DNA from: Hydra vulgaris
Taxonomy: Eukaryota > Cnidaria > Hydrozoa > Anthoathecata > Hydridae
Assembly (NCBI RefSeq): GCF_038396675.1
Contig: NC_088921.1
Coordinates: 8,220,001 to 8,284,000 of the forward strand
DNA length: 64,000 nucleotides
Direction of reading: 5' to 3'
Under the pieces are notes generated by a model that saw only the letters and a program-made list of their open reading frames with translations, searched no databases and had not been told where the DNA came from. Both the position numbers and the translations under genes were made by a program. Positions 1-12,951 of this stretch are shown here, piece by piece. The stretch's first letter is position 1. Each line of letters begins with the position of its first letter.

Positions 1-2400
1 GTCTCCAAAAATGTTGTTTATGAGGTGAAGAAAATATGGCAAAAAGCAGGAATTCCTTCTATTGATACTGACAAGCATATCAGGTTTTTATAAAATTAAA
101 ATAACTTTAATATTTAGTTTAATCCAATTTCAAATTTATGTTATATAAGTAACAATTATAAAGTCATACAATTTTATATATTTATAATAAATTACATTAA
201 TTTTAATGCATTCTTCTACATTTGTTTTAGAGACAAGATTGTTGACTTGGAAAAGAAGAGAAAAGATTTAAACAAACACAGGAACCGTTTAAGTACAAAT
301 TTAGTTTTAAAAAGAGAACAGTTTTCAAGAATGCTAGAGGAGGTATTTGATGTAAGTCAAAAGATATGTGAAGGTATTATTATGAAAGATAAAACTAAAG
401 ATATAAAAACTAGAACAGTAGATGCAGATTTTTCTTAACAACCAGAAAGAAGCGCGTGTTCAGAAAATGTTAGGTAACGATAAAATTTCACAAAAGTTTG
501 TAAAAGACAAAACAAAAAGAGAAGTGAAAATAAAAAATCAAAGAACAAAAGAGTCCGTAAGAAAACAGAAAGAGTTAGTTAATGAGAAATATGAAAACAC
601 AACAAAAATTTTGAATACTTTAGATGATAACCAAGATGAAGAGTATCTACAGCCATCTAGAAAAATTAGAAAATCTAATGTTGTTCCTCTTATTATTCCA
701 AAAAATATAGGAAAAGCTTTAGCTCCAACAGCATCACGATATGGAATAAGTTTGACTGCACTGAGTGCAACTCTTGCTTCTCTTATAAATAATAGTTCTG
801 GAACGACAGATGATTTTTCTATTTCTAAACGAAGTATTTTGAGGTAGAAAAAATTAAGTATGAGAAAAACTGCCTGTAATATTAATGACAACTTTATTAC
901 ATTTTGGCAAAGGGTAAGAGTCTTACTGTGCATTTTGAGGGTAAGAGTCTTACTTTCATTTTAACATAATTTTGAAAAATTATGTTAAAATGAAAGAATT
1001 TGGTAAAGAAAAAGTTGAAAGAGTAGCTGTACTAATCAGTTCACCAGATCTCTCAGAATCCCAACTTTTGGGTATTTTAATTGTGGAAGATGGCACTGCT
1101 GAGTCTCCTGGGAAAGTAATCAAAAAAACTTTACAAGACTGAGAGCTATTTGACTATGTTGATTGTCTGTCCTTTGACACCACAGTTACAAATACTGGTT
1201 GGTTAAAAGGAGTCTGTACTCTAATTGAGCAGTGGAGAGTAAAAGCTTTAATTTGGATGGCTTGTCGTCATCACGTTTATGAATTACATATAAAGGTAAA
1301 TATTGAAAAAATCATACAATATTTTTATATTTATTTATATATTTAACTATGAATATTTCTTGATGAATTAAATGCTTTATTAATAAAATTTATTTAAATG
1401 ATTTGAAATAAATATATATTAGGACTTTTCAAATGTTCTTACTGGTGGTAAAACAAGTGGACCAAAGACTTAGTTATTTCATAGGCTGAGGGGTAATTGG
1501 AAATCGATTCTTGAAAAGAAGATAAATAAATAAACCTAAATAATAAGATAATAGTAATAATAAGATAAATAAATAAACCTAAAGAGATTTGACTCAGAAA
1601 AAAAAATTGTATCTTTTGTGGAAAAGGAGGTTGGTTTATTTGTCTTATTTAGATTAATGTGTTTAATTATAAGTTCTAATAATAAAGTTTTTTTTAATTT
1701 AGGCTTCTGAATCATTAACATTCCTTCAAATTTGCCTAGATAATGATATATTTCTAAGACATGACTACCAGTATTTTATACAATTAGCAGTTCATGCCAG
1801 GTTTATGGCACAGGGAGTTTATTATTTAAGATATGATCTTCTTCAGCCACAATTCATTAACTTATGTCCTAACATAATATCATTGCAAGAGGGAAAGTTT
1901 ATTAATGAAATTGCTTCATTTACAGCACTATTTTATGCTCCATGGTTTATTAAAGCTCCTATCCCTGCCATAGCACCTTCTTTAAATCTAAAAGCTATTA
2001 ATGAAATGATACAATATTCTGAATTCAGTTTTAAACCAGCAGAAGCAGTACTGAAATCACTTAAAAAGCACAATTGGTATTTAAATGAAAGATTTGTGGT
2101 TATGTGTCTTGCTGATAAATGTTTATCTGTAGATCAGCTACAAAAATTAGCTCTTAAATTAGCTCAAACACCAAAGCCCACCAGTTATAAGATGGGGAAA
2201 CTAAATTCCAAAATTTTTACTGACAATGAAAAAATTTTTGGGTTATATTAGATTTAAAAATTATGTCACTGGTCTTCTTGTTGTAAATGATAGTGCAGAA
2301 CGTGCTATTAAACTTGGTCTAGACTTCATTTAAACTTTCAGAAAAGATAGCCAAGCTAATTTATTAGTTGTTGCAGATCATCGTCTAAAATTTCAGACAA
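1..2400 (+). pseudogene. Degenerate multi-exon transposase-like gene (CRHH family)
   Basis: Remains of a gene I recognise as a widespread cnidarian/arthropod transposase-like family with no settled name. Exon 1 (1-83) joins in phase to exon 2 (from 231) through a GT-AG intron at 84-230. Exon 2 has a frameshift near 425 and ends at 845. A later block (about 990-1294) has an in-frame TGA near 1140, then an S-F-D-T-T stretch and A-C-R-H-H-V-Y-E, fitting a DDE-type first Asp and a C/DxxH motif. A donor follows at 1295. A short exon near 1422-1520 carries a TAG. The next exon starts at 1703 and is open to 2251, with a further frameshift before V-N-D-S-A-E-R-A near 2285. The 5' end lies outside the window. 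Clearly non-functional here. Family placement comes from recalled motifs, so superfamily is uncertain. Confidence 0.6.
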
Positions 2401-3817
2401 CAGAAAAAAAATCTTGGTTGAAAACTTGAAAATAATCTTTCTTTAAAAAAAAATGCAAATGTAAAAATATTTTTTATTTAAAATACGTAGGAAAAAATAT
2501 AAACGCCCCCCCCCACCACCCAAATATAAACATCATGTATTTAAATGGGTAGGGCTGATCATTTCCATCATCTTTTGAAATAAAAAAAAAAATAATATAA
2601 AAATATATATATAAGGCTACAAAAGTAACCCTTGAGATATCTTTTAAAATATTTGTAAGTGACCATGCCCCCCTTATTATTTACAAAAATAATAAATTTT
2701 CTAATTTTCGGACTGCTGGGACCGACCATAGCGGTACCCATAAAAAAAAAAATTACATTTTTTTAATACACATATCAAAAGCAACCAGAAAAATTTTTAT
2801 TTTTTTTTTTTTATTGACTTTGGTGTTTTATGCCCCACCCTAATATACATATATATATATATATATATTTATATGTATATATATATATATATATATTTAT
2901 GATGCGACTAGTAGCTAGCACTGGCAAGGTTCGAAATACATGCAATGTAAAGTAACTGTAGATAAGTAAACAATACTTTTAATGCGCAAAAAGTTATTAT
3001 AAGTTTAAGTGATTGTTTGACTCGATTTAGTATGATAACATTTTAATATTCCTAATTTTATAATTTAGTTGACTAAATTGAACAAAATTTAATTAATAAA
3101 TTTAATTGACTAAATTGAACAAAGTTATTGAAAAAAACTAAGCTTGTAAGAACCTAAAGGAGTTAAAAAAGAATTTTACAAAAAATTAAATTTAAGCAAC
3201 GACCAAAAAAAAAGCAGGTAAAGGGAAAATAATAATAATAATAACGAAAAATTTATTTTTAATTGTATAGGTAAAAATTCTCAAAATTTATTTCTAAAAG
3301 GTGAACAAGTTACTCAATCCTAAAAAAAAAAGTCTTAGATAAAATAGAAATTAAAACATCTCAAAATAATTATTTAGCGTATATATTTATTTACTGATAC
3401 AAAAAATGCATTTATTTATTAGTTTAGATGAATAATATGTTTGCAACAATAATTTAAAAAAAAATAAACGAAAATAACAGTTGCGATATAAAAACGATTA
3501 CGTCGCTAAGAACCGCAGACATTTTAAAACTTCTGAAATTTTTTAAAACTTCCGGCACGTGCGCAACTAAACATAACGGTCGTAAAAGATCGTGTAAAGA
3601 GTTTTATTAAACATATTTCCATAAGATAAAAATTTATGGATTTGTTTAAAACAGTTCAATACAAAAGAATTTGTAAATCTTTACAAAGCGATATTCAGAC
3701 TAAAGTATACATAGGTTATTGCGAGTTTCCAGCACAAGGTTTTATCCATAATAAGTAACCTTTCAAACAGAATCTTTGATATTTTACATGCTTTATCATG
3801 CAATGTACAGGCTAATA
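2401..3817. other. AT-rich stretch, no gene seen
   Basis: No coding pattern is visible. It holds a C-rich patch near 2508, an (AT)n tract at 2842-2897 and long A/T runs. Confidence 0.5.
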
Positions 3818-4065
3818 CCCAGCCGGCACAAACACGTCTTTTAGACGTTTTTCTTCGCATCTAAAATGTTAACACTTTTAGATGTCTAAATTCAGAAAAA
3901 TATAAGACAAGTATTAGTAGTCATCTTTTAGACGGCTTGAGACAGCTATTTTTAGTCGTCTCAAAGATAAATACAATTAAATGTCTTATATTTATCTGAA
4001 TTTCAACGTCTAAAGGTGTTAACATTTTAAGTAATTCTTACCAGCCAGTGTTTGTGCTGGCTGGG
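3818..4065. mobile_element. MITE with CCCAGCC ends and TA target
   Basis: Terminal inverted repeats start CCCAGCCGGCACAAACAC on the left and CCCAGCCAGCACAAACAC when the right end is read inward, one difference in 18. A TA dinucleotide flanks each end (3816-3817 and 4066-4067), as for Tc1/mariner-type insertions. The interior is itself partly palindromic (GTCTTTTAGACG-like motifs) and has no ORF. This is a 248-bp non-autonomous element. Confidence 0.8.
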
Positions 4066-4072
4066 TAGATTT

Positions 4073-4236
4073 GGGTGAATAAAATAAAGCAGTTGATTTT
4101 ACTCAGCGTTTTTGAAGTAATTGCTCAGCGTTACGTAAACAAAAATGAGAGTAAAATTGCGGAAATTTAATTTTTTCAAGGCTGAGCAATTACTCAAAAA
4201 ATGCTGAGTAAAAGAATTTGCTTTTTTTAATCACCC
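4073..4236. mobile_element. Second MITE with about 55-bp inverted ends (GGGTGA)
   Basis: It starts GGGTGAATAAAATAAAGC and its right end read inward is GGGTGATTAAAAAAAGCA. Similarity continues through ACTCAGC and AATTGCTCAGC, so most of the 164 bp forms one stem. It begins only 7 bp after the previous MITE. The target duplication is not resolved. Confidence 0.7.
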
Positions 4237-4549
4237 GGTCTATAGCCTCTACTTCAAAAACTTGTAATCTAAAAAAAACTTAAAAATGATAGATTTAATT
4301 CACAGACTACAATTTTAAGGATTGATTGCTGTTTTTGCATGGTGAGACTTTGCAAAATGAGTCAGAATACATATGCACCATCTGAATAATAATGATCAAT
4401 GGATGGGTTATGTCTCTTTTTAATGCATTTGTTTAAGTATATTTCTAGACTCACAGCTACTAGTAACAAAATAATGCTAAGAAATGCCTTTTTCGAAAAA
4501 ATCAATCTATATAAGAAATATTTTTTGAAACTTTCGTTTTGTTTGGTAT

Positions 4550-4672
4550 TTAATTGCATAGATATTGTTATGATGGCGTAGATATTACATTTGGTGTAGA
4601 TATTATTGGCGTAGATATTATTGGTAAGATGGCGTAGATATTGGTAGATGGCGTAGATATTACATTGCTAGT
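4550..4672. repeat. Short imperfect tandem repeat (GGCGTAGATATT)
   Basis: Roughly six copies of a GGCGTAGATATT-type unit with variable spacing. No coding role is apparent. Confidence 0.7.
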
Positions 4673-4679
4673 ATGAAAT

Positions 4680-7600
4680 TTATCATTACAATTAATGATA
4701 CATTATTATGTGGTTTAACGTGAATGATTGGTTTACGATTTTGAATATTTGACTCAGTCAACTGCAATTAGTTCAAGCAACTACTTTTGGCTAGATAGAA
4801 CGTGTCATAAATGTCAATTTTTGTTGTTGGTTTAATATTTGTCTTATTTAATGACATTTTTTTTTTAGTTTTACTTAAGTGATACTGAGTACAATCGAAC
4901 ATTTTAGGTTTATGTCGTTGAGAAACTCAATATTTATTGTTAAACATAAGTTTGAGCTTTTTAATGTTGAATTCATTTTTTAGCCTTACTCCACTTCTTT
5001 GAACCCATTGGTAGCCAAATTCAATTTCAGCACTTTCAGTTTAATTATTTTGTAGATGATACTTTGAGGTATGTTCTAAAGCTAGTCCAAAGTGAACGTT
5101 ATACTAAGATATCTTTAATTTAAATATAAATTCATACACACATCGACTAAGCCTTTCTTGTTTTGAATTTATTTTTTTTATTCGGTATTTGTGACTAATA
5201 ATGGATGTAATATGAAGTCAGTATATTGCAACGATGTTAGACTAAGCTGTCATATTCTGAAGTTAACTATTGAAAAGGCTTTGAAATCCCATGGTGCTTA
5301 ATTTATGAAGTGATCAGGACTTCAAATGAAGTGGTGGGCTACTTCAAGCCAAATGAGAAAAATCAGGAGCTACATCACTTTTTTAAGTAGGATGTTTTGA
5401 CATGTAGAAATAGTCAATTTTTTCTTTTGCAATCAATGTTATGCCAATTAGATGATGTCAAGTCCATTCTTGCCGAATCAAAGCAGTTTCGATAAACTTG
5501 TGCAGTTTACATCATTTTTAGAAAACTAATGTGCAATTATCATATGACAATGTTCCGACATCTCCTAAACTATGGCCAATGCTATTTTGATCAGAGTCAG
5601 TTTGTAAGATCAATGGTTCAGACCGTGACAGTATGCGTAATTTGAAAGCAGTTTTCTGCCCAGGTTTAATCAAAAATATTTTATCCAACTTTTACACAAG
5701 CTATTAACAATTACTGTTCTTACTTAAAATGCAAGAAGATTGCAATTTTTTTAATTAAGTGATGTCTAGTATGGTAGACAAAAAATTTTTTTCTTTAATA
5801 CCTAAGGTGATAGGCAAGATTTCAGGCAGTACTTTTTTAGGTTATGATTAACTGCTTCAGAATTAGTTTTATCGTTAGTCCAGTAAGAAATAGTATACAT
5901 GATGTTTTTTTGTGTTTTTTATAGTTTTTCTACTGTGCCATTATTCAAATCATAGTACAATGTCATTGTTCTTCATCCACTTTTCTCATAAATCTTTTTA
6001 AAAAACATTAACAAAAGAAAAAATTTAACTGCGATTTATAAATGCATAAAGCAAAACTTATAACTTAAAAACATAAGTGAACAAATTTAATTAAATTATT
6101 ACTAAATTATTTTAACCGAGCCAAAATAAAAACAGAAGTTATAGTAACCCAACAACAACCCCAAAGTACTTTTCCATTAATTAAAAGAGAAAAAGTTTGA
6201 AAAAGTCTATTAATATAATAATTAGGCAACATAACATAACTTTTTTAAATTATGGTTCGGTTTTTTCAATAATAGTATTGAAAGCAAACTATTTATTTTT
6301 TAATATGCATTAGTTTAATATATTACTAGTTTTACTCATTTTTATCGATATCGTTGATTATATCAATAACATATTTGAAAAAGTAAAATTATAATGAAAA
6401 CTAAAAACGACTACTGATCCATTTTGCAGCCACCTGAATCCAAACAAAGTTAATTAAGAATAAATGTTTCAAAACTATGAGATATAGCATGTCGCTAGTC
6501 TAACATATATTTTGACTGTTTATATCTTCATAAAGAATTAATAAAAACTAAAGAATATCTAATTATTAAAGTAACTAATTGTATTAGTACACTTATAAAA
6601 ACTTAAAAGCTTTTAAGTTGTTTAAAAAATGTATATATAAATAGTATTGTTATTAATATCCATATATTAATAATACAAGTATTTAGAGTAATACCAAGAA
6701 ATACTTATTTCAATGTGTATTACTTACGCATTACAATTTATAATGCATTAGGGATATAGGTAGTACAAGTACTTATACAAGACGCATGAGTGCGCAAGTA
6801 TTTTAATAAACTAACAAGTTAATAATGATAAAGTAAAGGCTTTTTTAGATTGTTGTTATGCTAGTGCGCCTAAAGCATTGTGACAATTATTTGAGTATCT
6901 TATTTGGCAAATGTCTCACACTATCCGCATTAAATTTGATCTTTATCATGCATTATCCGCCTTAAATTTCATCTCTTGAGAATTAGATAGTGTATTTTAG
7001 AGAAGGAGCAGAACAAGTGGCTTTAGATTGTTCTGCTCAACGTGATTCACATTTTACAGCATGTTTTAAGTTAAATTCCAAAAATAAAGAAACCCCTCAT
7101 TATTAATATGTAAACATTACTTATCAATTTGTTTTTTATGATTAACTTTGTTAATGGAAGGTTAGAAAATGGAGTAATAATAAAGTTAATTCAGCCAGAT
7201 AATTGTTTTTTCTAAGGCTGTTCTTTTTGCAGGCAAAAGGAGCAACATCTTGAGAAGATATGTGTACTGTTAATAGAATTTTTTTTGAAACGTTTCGTGA
7301 AGCATATGTTTTGTAAGGATTGTTGCAAAAGGACACTGAATGGCAGAACACTCTTTGGGAGGCGGTTTTAACGCGTATGCCAATGCAAATTAGACATTTG
7401 TTTTCAAATAATTTTACCCTTGTGAACCTGATAATCCTTTACGTCACAGGAATACATGCAAAGCTTTTATGATGGAAGATTTCATTCACCGCTCAGTCTA
7501 AAAAGCGATTGCTTTTTCTCAGCGATTCTAGACTAATTCCTAGCTTTACGTGATTAAAAATTATTTTAGATTCGCTCAAACTCACGTTAAGCTAAAAAAT

Positions 7601-8215
7601 TGCTCTTAAAATATAGTAAAAGTTTTTAATTCACTTGACCAATACAAAAATTGATAAAAAGTTTCGAATAAAACAAATAATTTTAATCCAAAGTTAAGAC
7701 AAACGCAAGGAAAATATATTCAGACATTTTTAGCTAAATTTTTTCAGTAGTAGTAAAAAGTGGATTGGATGAATGCTGAAATATATATGTTGACTACCAA
7801 GTAAATCAATTGAGTCAATCAAAAAAGTATTTTTAAAGTAGTTTACCATACTTTATTTAATTTTTTAATTTTTGCTAGACTATTAAATAAAAAAAGATAG
7901 TTTAAGTATAAAATTTTAATATTATAGGAGCCATATACAATAGTTAGACTTTCCCGGATATTACCGGAATCGCGGATATTTTTTTAAACCTTTAGTTTTT
8001 TACGGATATCCAAAACATTTTTCATAAACATAAGCTTAGTTATAGTTTTTATAGTATATTTATTTTTTAAACTTTTTTATTTCATTTTTTCATTTCATTT
8101 CTTTTCCATTTCATTTTTGAACTTTTTCATTTCACTCATAAAAAAACTTTGAAAAAAAAATTATAAACAACTCAAGCTAAAAGCAAAATTAAGGGGAAAC
8201 TATGTACAAACATTA
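4680..8215. other. Long stretch without recognisable gene
   Basis: No ORF with a recognisable domain. The minus strand between about 4900 and 5700 gives broken peptide blocks that look like decayed coding sequence, but I cannot name a family. The rest is AT-rich with short repeats. Confidence 0.4.
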
Positions 8216-8548
8216 TAAAGTTTTACAGAATTTTAAAGTTTTACAGAATTTTAAAATTTAACAGAATTTTAAAATTTTGCCAGAATTTTAAAATTTTACA
8301 GAATTTTAAAATTTTACAGAATTTTAAAATTTTACAGAATTTTAAAATTTTACAGAATTTTAAAATTTTACCAAGAATTTTAAAATTTTACAGAATCTTA
8401 AAATTTTACAGAATTTTAAAATTTTACAGAATTTTAAAATTTTACAATTTTAAAATTTTACAGAATTTTAAAATTTTACAGAATTTTAAAATTTTACAGA
8501 ATTTTAAAATTTTACAGAATTTTAAAATTTTACAGAACTTTAAAATAG
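8216..8548. repeat. 18-bp tandem repeat array
   Basis: About 18 copies of a unit close to TTTTACAGAATTTTAAAA. Some units are shortened or carry an extra base near 8280, 8370 and 8445. Each unit holds the palindrome TTTTAAAA. Confidence 0.85.
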
Positions 8549-8637
8549 GACACGTATGATCTATCCATATATTTCATAATAATTTTTAACATATCCACTT
8601 TCCAATTGATTACGCATTCAATGTACAAACATTTCAA

Positions 8638-8901
8638 CCTAGCAAACATGCTATAGCGGAATTTCCGTGGACCTTTAAAGGCATTTTGAACAGACCGCCG
8701 TAGTTTTTCCCCTTAGTTGCTTAGTGGAGCATTAGTTACAGCCGGCAAAAAGTGACTTGCCGATAAATAATCAACATTAAAATGTGAAAATTATCGGTTT
8801 GCTATTTATATTTCTGGCTGCTACTAAGCAATACTCCAGTAAACCGCTAAATAATGGCTATATAGGTCCACTTCAAATCCACTAAAGCAATGTTTGCTGG
8901 G
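8638..8901. mobile_element. MITE with CCYAGCAAACAT ends
   Basis: The left end CCTAGCAAACATGCTATAG and the right end read inward, CCCAGCAAACATTGCTTTAG, match well. Similarity continues through GTGGACCT about 35 bp in, giving inverted ends of about 45 bp. Its 264 bp have no ORF. The target duplication is unresolved. Confidence 0.7.
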
Positions 8902-9284
8902 AAAATAAATGGTTAACTATATCTTAAATCATGCTAAGAGTTATGTTTAATTAAAAAGTCAAAAAAGATAAAAGTCAACAAAAAAAACTCAAAAAAATAT
9001 ATATATATTAATTTTTATTTCATTATTGTAAAAGAATAATATATACACTTATATAACATACACATTTAACACTTGCACATATAACATATGCACTTATATA
9101 AAATCGGTTTTATTTTTGCTCTACCACCTGTGCTTATAAAAAAGACAAAAGTTTTCATTTACAATTACAACTTCTCAGTACTTAACTTAAAACCAGTAAT
9201 TTAGAACTTCAACTTAAAAGCGAACTCATTTAGCTGGAGGTTCTCAAAGTAAACACTGAATATTAAAAAGACTAAAACATTATA
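8902..9284. other. AT-rich stretch, possible decayed PLE 5' part
   Basis: No confident gene. The last 150 bp or so may be a decayed N-terminal extension of the following Penelope-like remnant. Confidence 0.3.
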
Positions 9285-9900
9285 ATTACAAGACCAGAGA
9301 AAGGAAATGGTATAATTATTTTAATAATGTTGACTGTATTACATCTTTAACTAATATTATAAGTGATAAAACTAAATTTGACGAGTTAAAAGACAATCCA
9401 ACTATTAAAAGGAAACTATCTTTAGTATAAATTCAAAAAGTTACTTCAAATTTCATACGGTTCTCATTTTACGGGATCTTATCTAACGGAAAATAATCTG
9501 ATCAATTAGATAGCGCAGCTATGAGTTCTCCTTTTAGCGCTAATTTTTGCAAATATTTTTAAAAAATACGAAAACTCAAAATTTATTATAGAAAAAAAAA
9601 CATGATAATCGAATTGCATTTTTAGGTGTTTTTATTATTAACTCTGTTTCACTTTCCACATCAACTTATCACAAAAAAACATATACGGGTCTTTTACAAA
9701 AATTATCCGTTCTTGTTTCCATTGTTATAAAATTAGTCTTATATGATGTTTAATTGATTGAACATGTAAAATTAACAACACGTGGCTTCATTTAAAAAAA
9801 AATGCATATTGGAAACTCCCAATCTTATCCATCTACTAAAACAAACTATTTGTAAAAATTTAAAGTGATTTGAAGCATTTTTAAAGCATGCACAAGTCAT
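9285..9900 (+). pseudogene. Penelope-like element reverse-transcriptase remnant
   Basis: Conceptual translation, with frame changes, gives I-I-I-T-R-P-E-K-G-N-G-I-I-I-L, matching the block T-(K/R)-P-(D/E)-K-G-N-G upstream of the RT core in Penelope-like elements. It is followed by I-S-D-K-T-K-F-D. Further down come S-S-P-F-S-A-N-F and a block ending H-K-K-T-Y-T-G-L-L, which resembles the region after the catalytic core. The fingers/palm centre is largely deleted and several stops interrupt. No GIY-YIG domain is seen here. Confidence 0.5.
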
Positions 9901-10099
9901 TTAAAGTTTCTGATTTTATCGCAAAAAGCGACATTTTGGTGGCATAAAATGTTTTACATGAGTATCAAATGCAAGTAGTTTATTATTATTCAACAGTTGC
10001 AACTGTACCAATGCACTTACTAAATAAAAACAAAAGTAAGACTGACAGTTATATCAATTTTAGTTACTTTGCAGTTAATTTTTAAAGCAGTAGTCAATA

Positions 10100-10570
10100 C
10101 AGTCAATCTTCAGTGCCATTACAAATTTTTTTGGCTTTTGAAAATCTCAACAGCAAAGAGTCTTTCTTGGAAACTGAAAAATTTTTGTAGATGTTTCTGG
10201 AAAACCTGCAAAAAGTAATATTTCTGTTCTTCATTTTTTGTTGCAGTGAATTGAAATCCTCTATGGGTTTCACTCCTTTTTCAGCGGATTTATTAACTAC
10301 GGTAATAGCAGACACAATTTGTTCTAAGGCAAATTAATCACTGTTTTCTGTCCACTACTCTGGTGACAACTTCAGAAACGCATCTCTCTGCTACTGGACT
10401 GCAAAAACATTTTGGGTGTTTGAGGTTACAAATGCATTCAGTGGCTGTGCATTTGCAAGCTCAAATCAGCGAAGCCAACAGATGAGGAGTTTCTCTGTCT
10501 GTTACTTTAGTTCAATCCAAAACTGCTGCTACATGTTTTGTAATAAGTGAGATTTTCTTCGTTTGAATGA
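10100..10570 (-). pseudogene. Fragment of CRHH-type transposase family (N-terminal part)
   Basis: Read on the minus strand from about 10560, stop-interrupted frames give I-T-K-H-V-A-A-V-L-D then T-K-V-T-D-R-E. This is the helical N-terminal block that precedes the catalytic part in the same broad family as the gene at 1-2400. A 70-codon open stretch (10103-10315) follows downstream. An (AT)n array lies just upstream. Non-functional; identification rests on one motif. Confidence 0.4.
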
Positions 10571-10633
10571 CGATGATTGCTCTTTCAATTTCTTACAAGC
10601 AACTAGCTCTTCTTTTCTTTTTATTATAAGGTC

Positions 10634-10634
10634 T

Positions 10635-10728
<94 letters not shown>
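10634..10728. repeat. (AT)n microsatellite
   Basis: Near-perfect AT dinucleotide array. Confidence 0.98.
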
Positions 10729-10731
<3 letters not shown>

Positions 10732-10789
10732 TAATAATAAAAAACACTATAAAAATACAATTAAAAAAGTTAACAAACGTTATATAAAA

Positions 10790-12446
<1,657 letters not shown>

Positions 12447-12449
12447 TTA

Positions 12450-12700
12450 TATAAGAGCGCGTCACTTCAAAGAGTTCTTTAAAACATTTGGCCTCAACAA
12501 TAATATGCGAGCATTTTGCACTAGATTTTATTTCTTCTCTAAGACAGTTATCAGTCAATGGAATTTACTCCCACAGACTATGTTTGACTTTCCTCATCTT
12601 CATTAGTATAAAAATTGTATTAAGAAGCACTTTGGTCAGCACTAGCATTAAATTTATCCACCAAAACGCTGCTACAGATCATTGTCTACTCACAAGGAGC
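12450..12700 (+). pseudogene. LINE reverse-transcriptase 3' fragment
   Basis: The frame just after the (AT)n gives F-F-K-T-F-G-L-N-N then [15 protein letters not shown]. This is the conserved W-N-x-L-P block at the C-terminal end of many non-LTR retrotransposon polymerases. Stops follow. It is a heavily 5'-truncated copy. Confidence 0.5.
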
Positions 12701-12951
12701 TTATAGAATCTTGAAAGTTACCTACTAAGCTAAAGGTCTAAAAAGGTATCAAATCAATACGATAGTTCAAGGACATTACTTTAAAAATATAAGCCTCCAT
12801 TTCACATATTTTCACTTAACAGCAAGAAGCCGTAAATTCGGGCTATCTTAAAAATAATTTACACAAATAAGTTTTCAGTGGAGGGTACAACACTCCCCCA
12901 CTTTTGTTGTTTGATTACAAGAAGAATGCCATATTTATTTACAAAAGTTAG

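Noticed and set aside
2900..2960. tRNA-like GGTTCGAAATAC near 2929
   Set aside because: No matching A box, stems or pairing around it.
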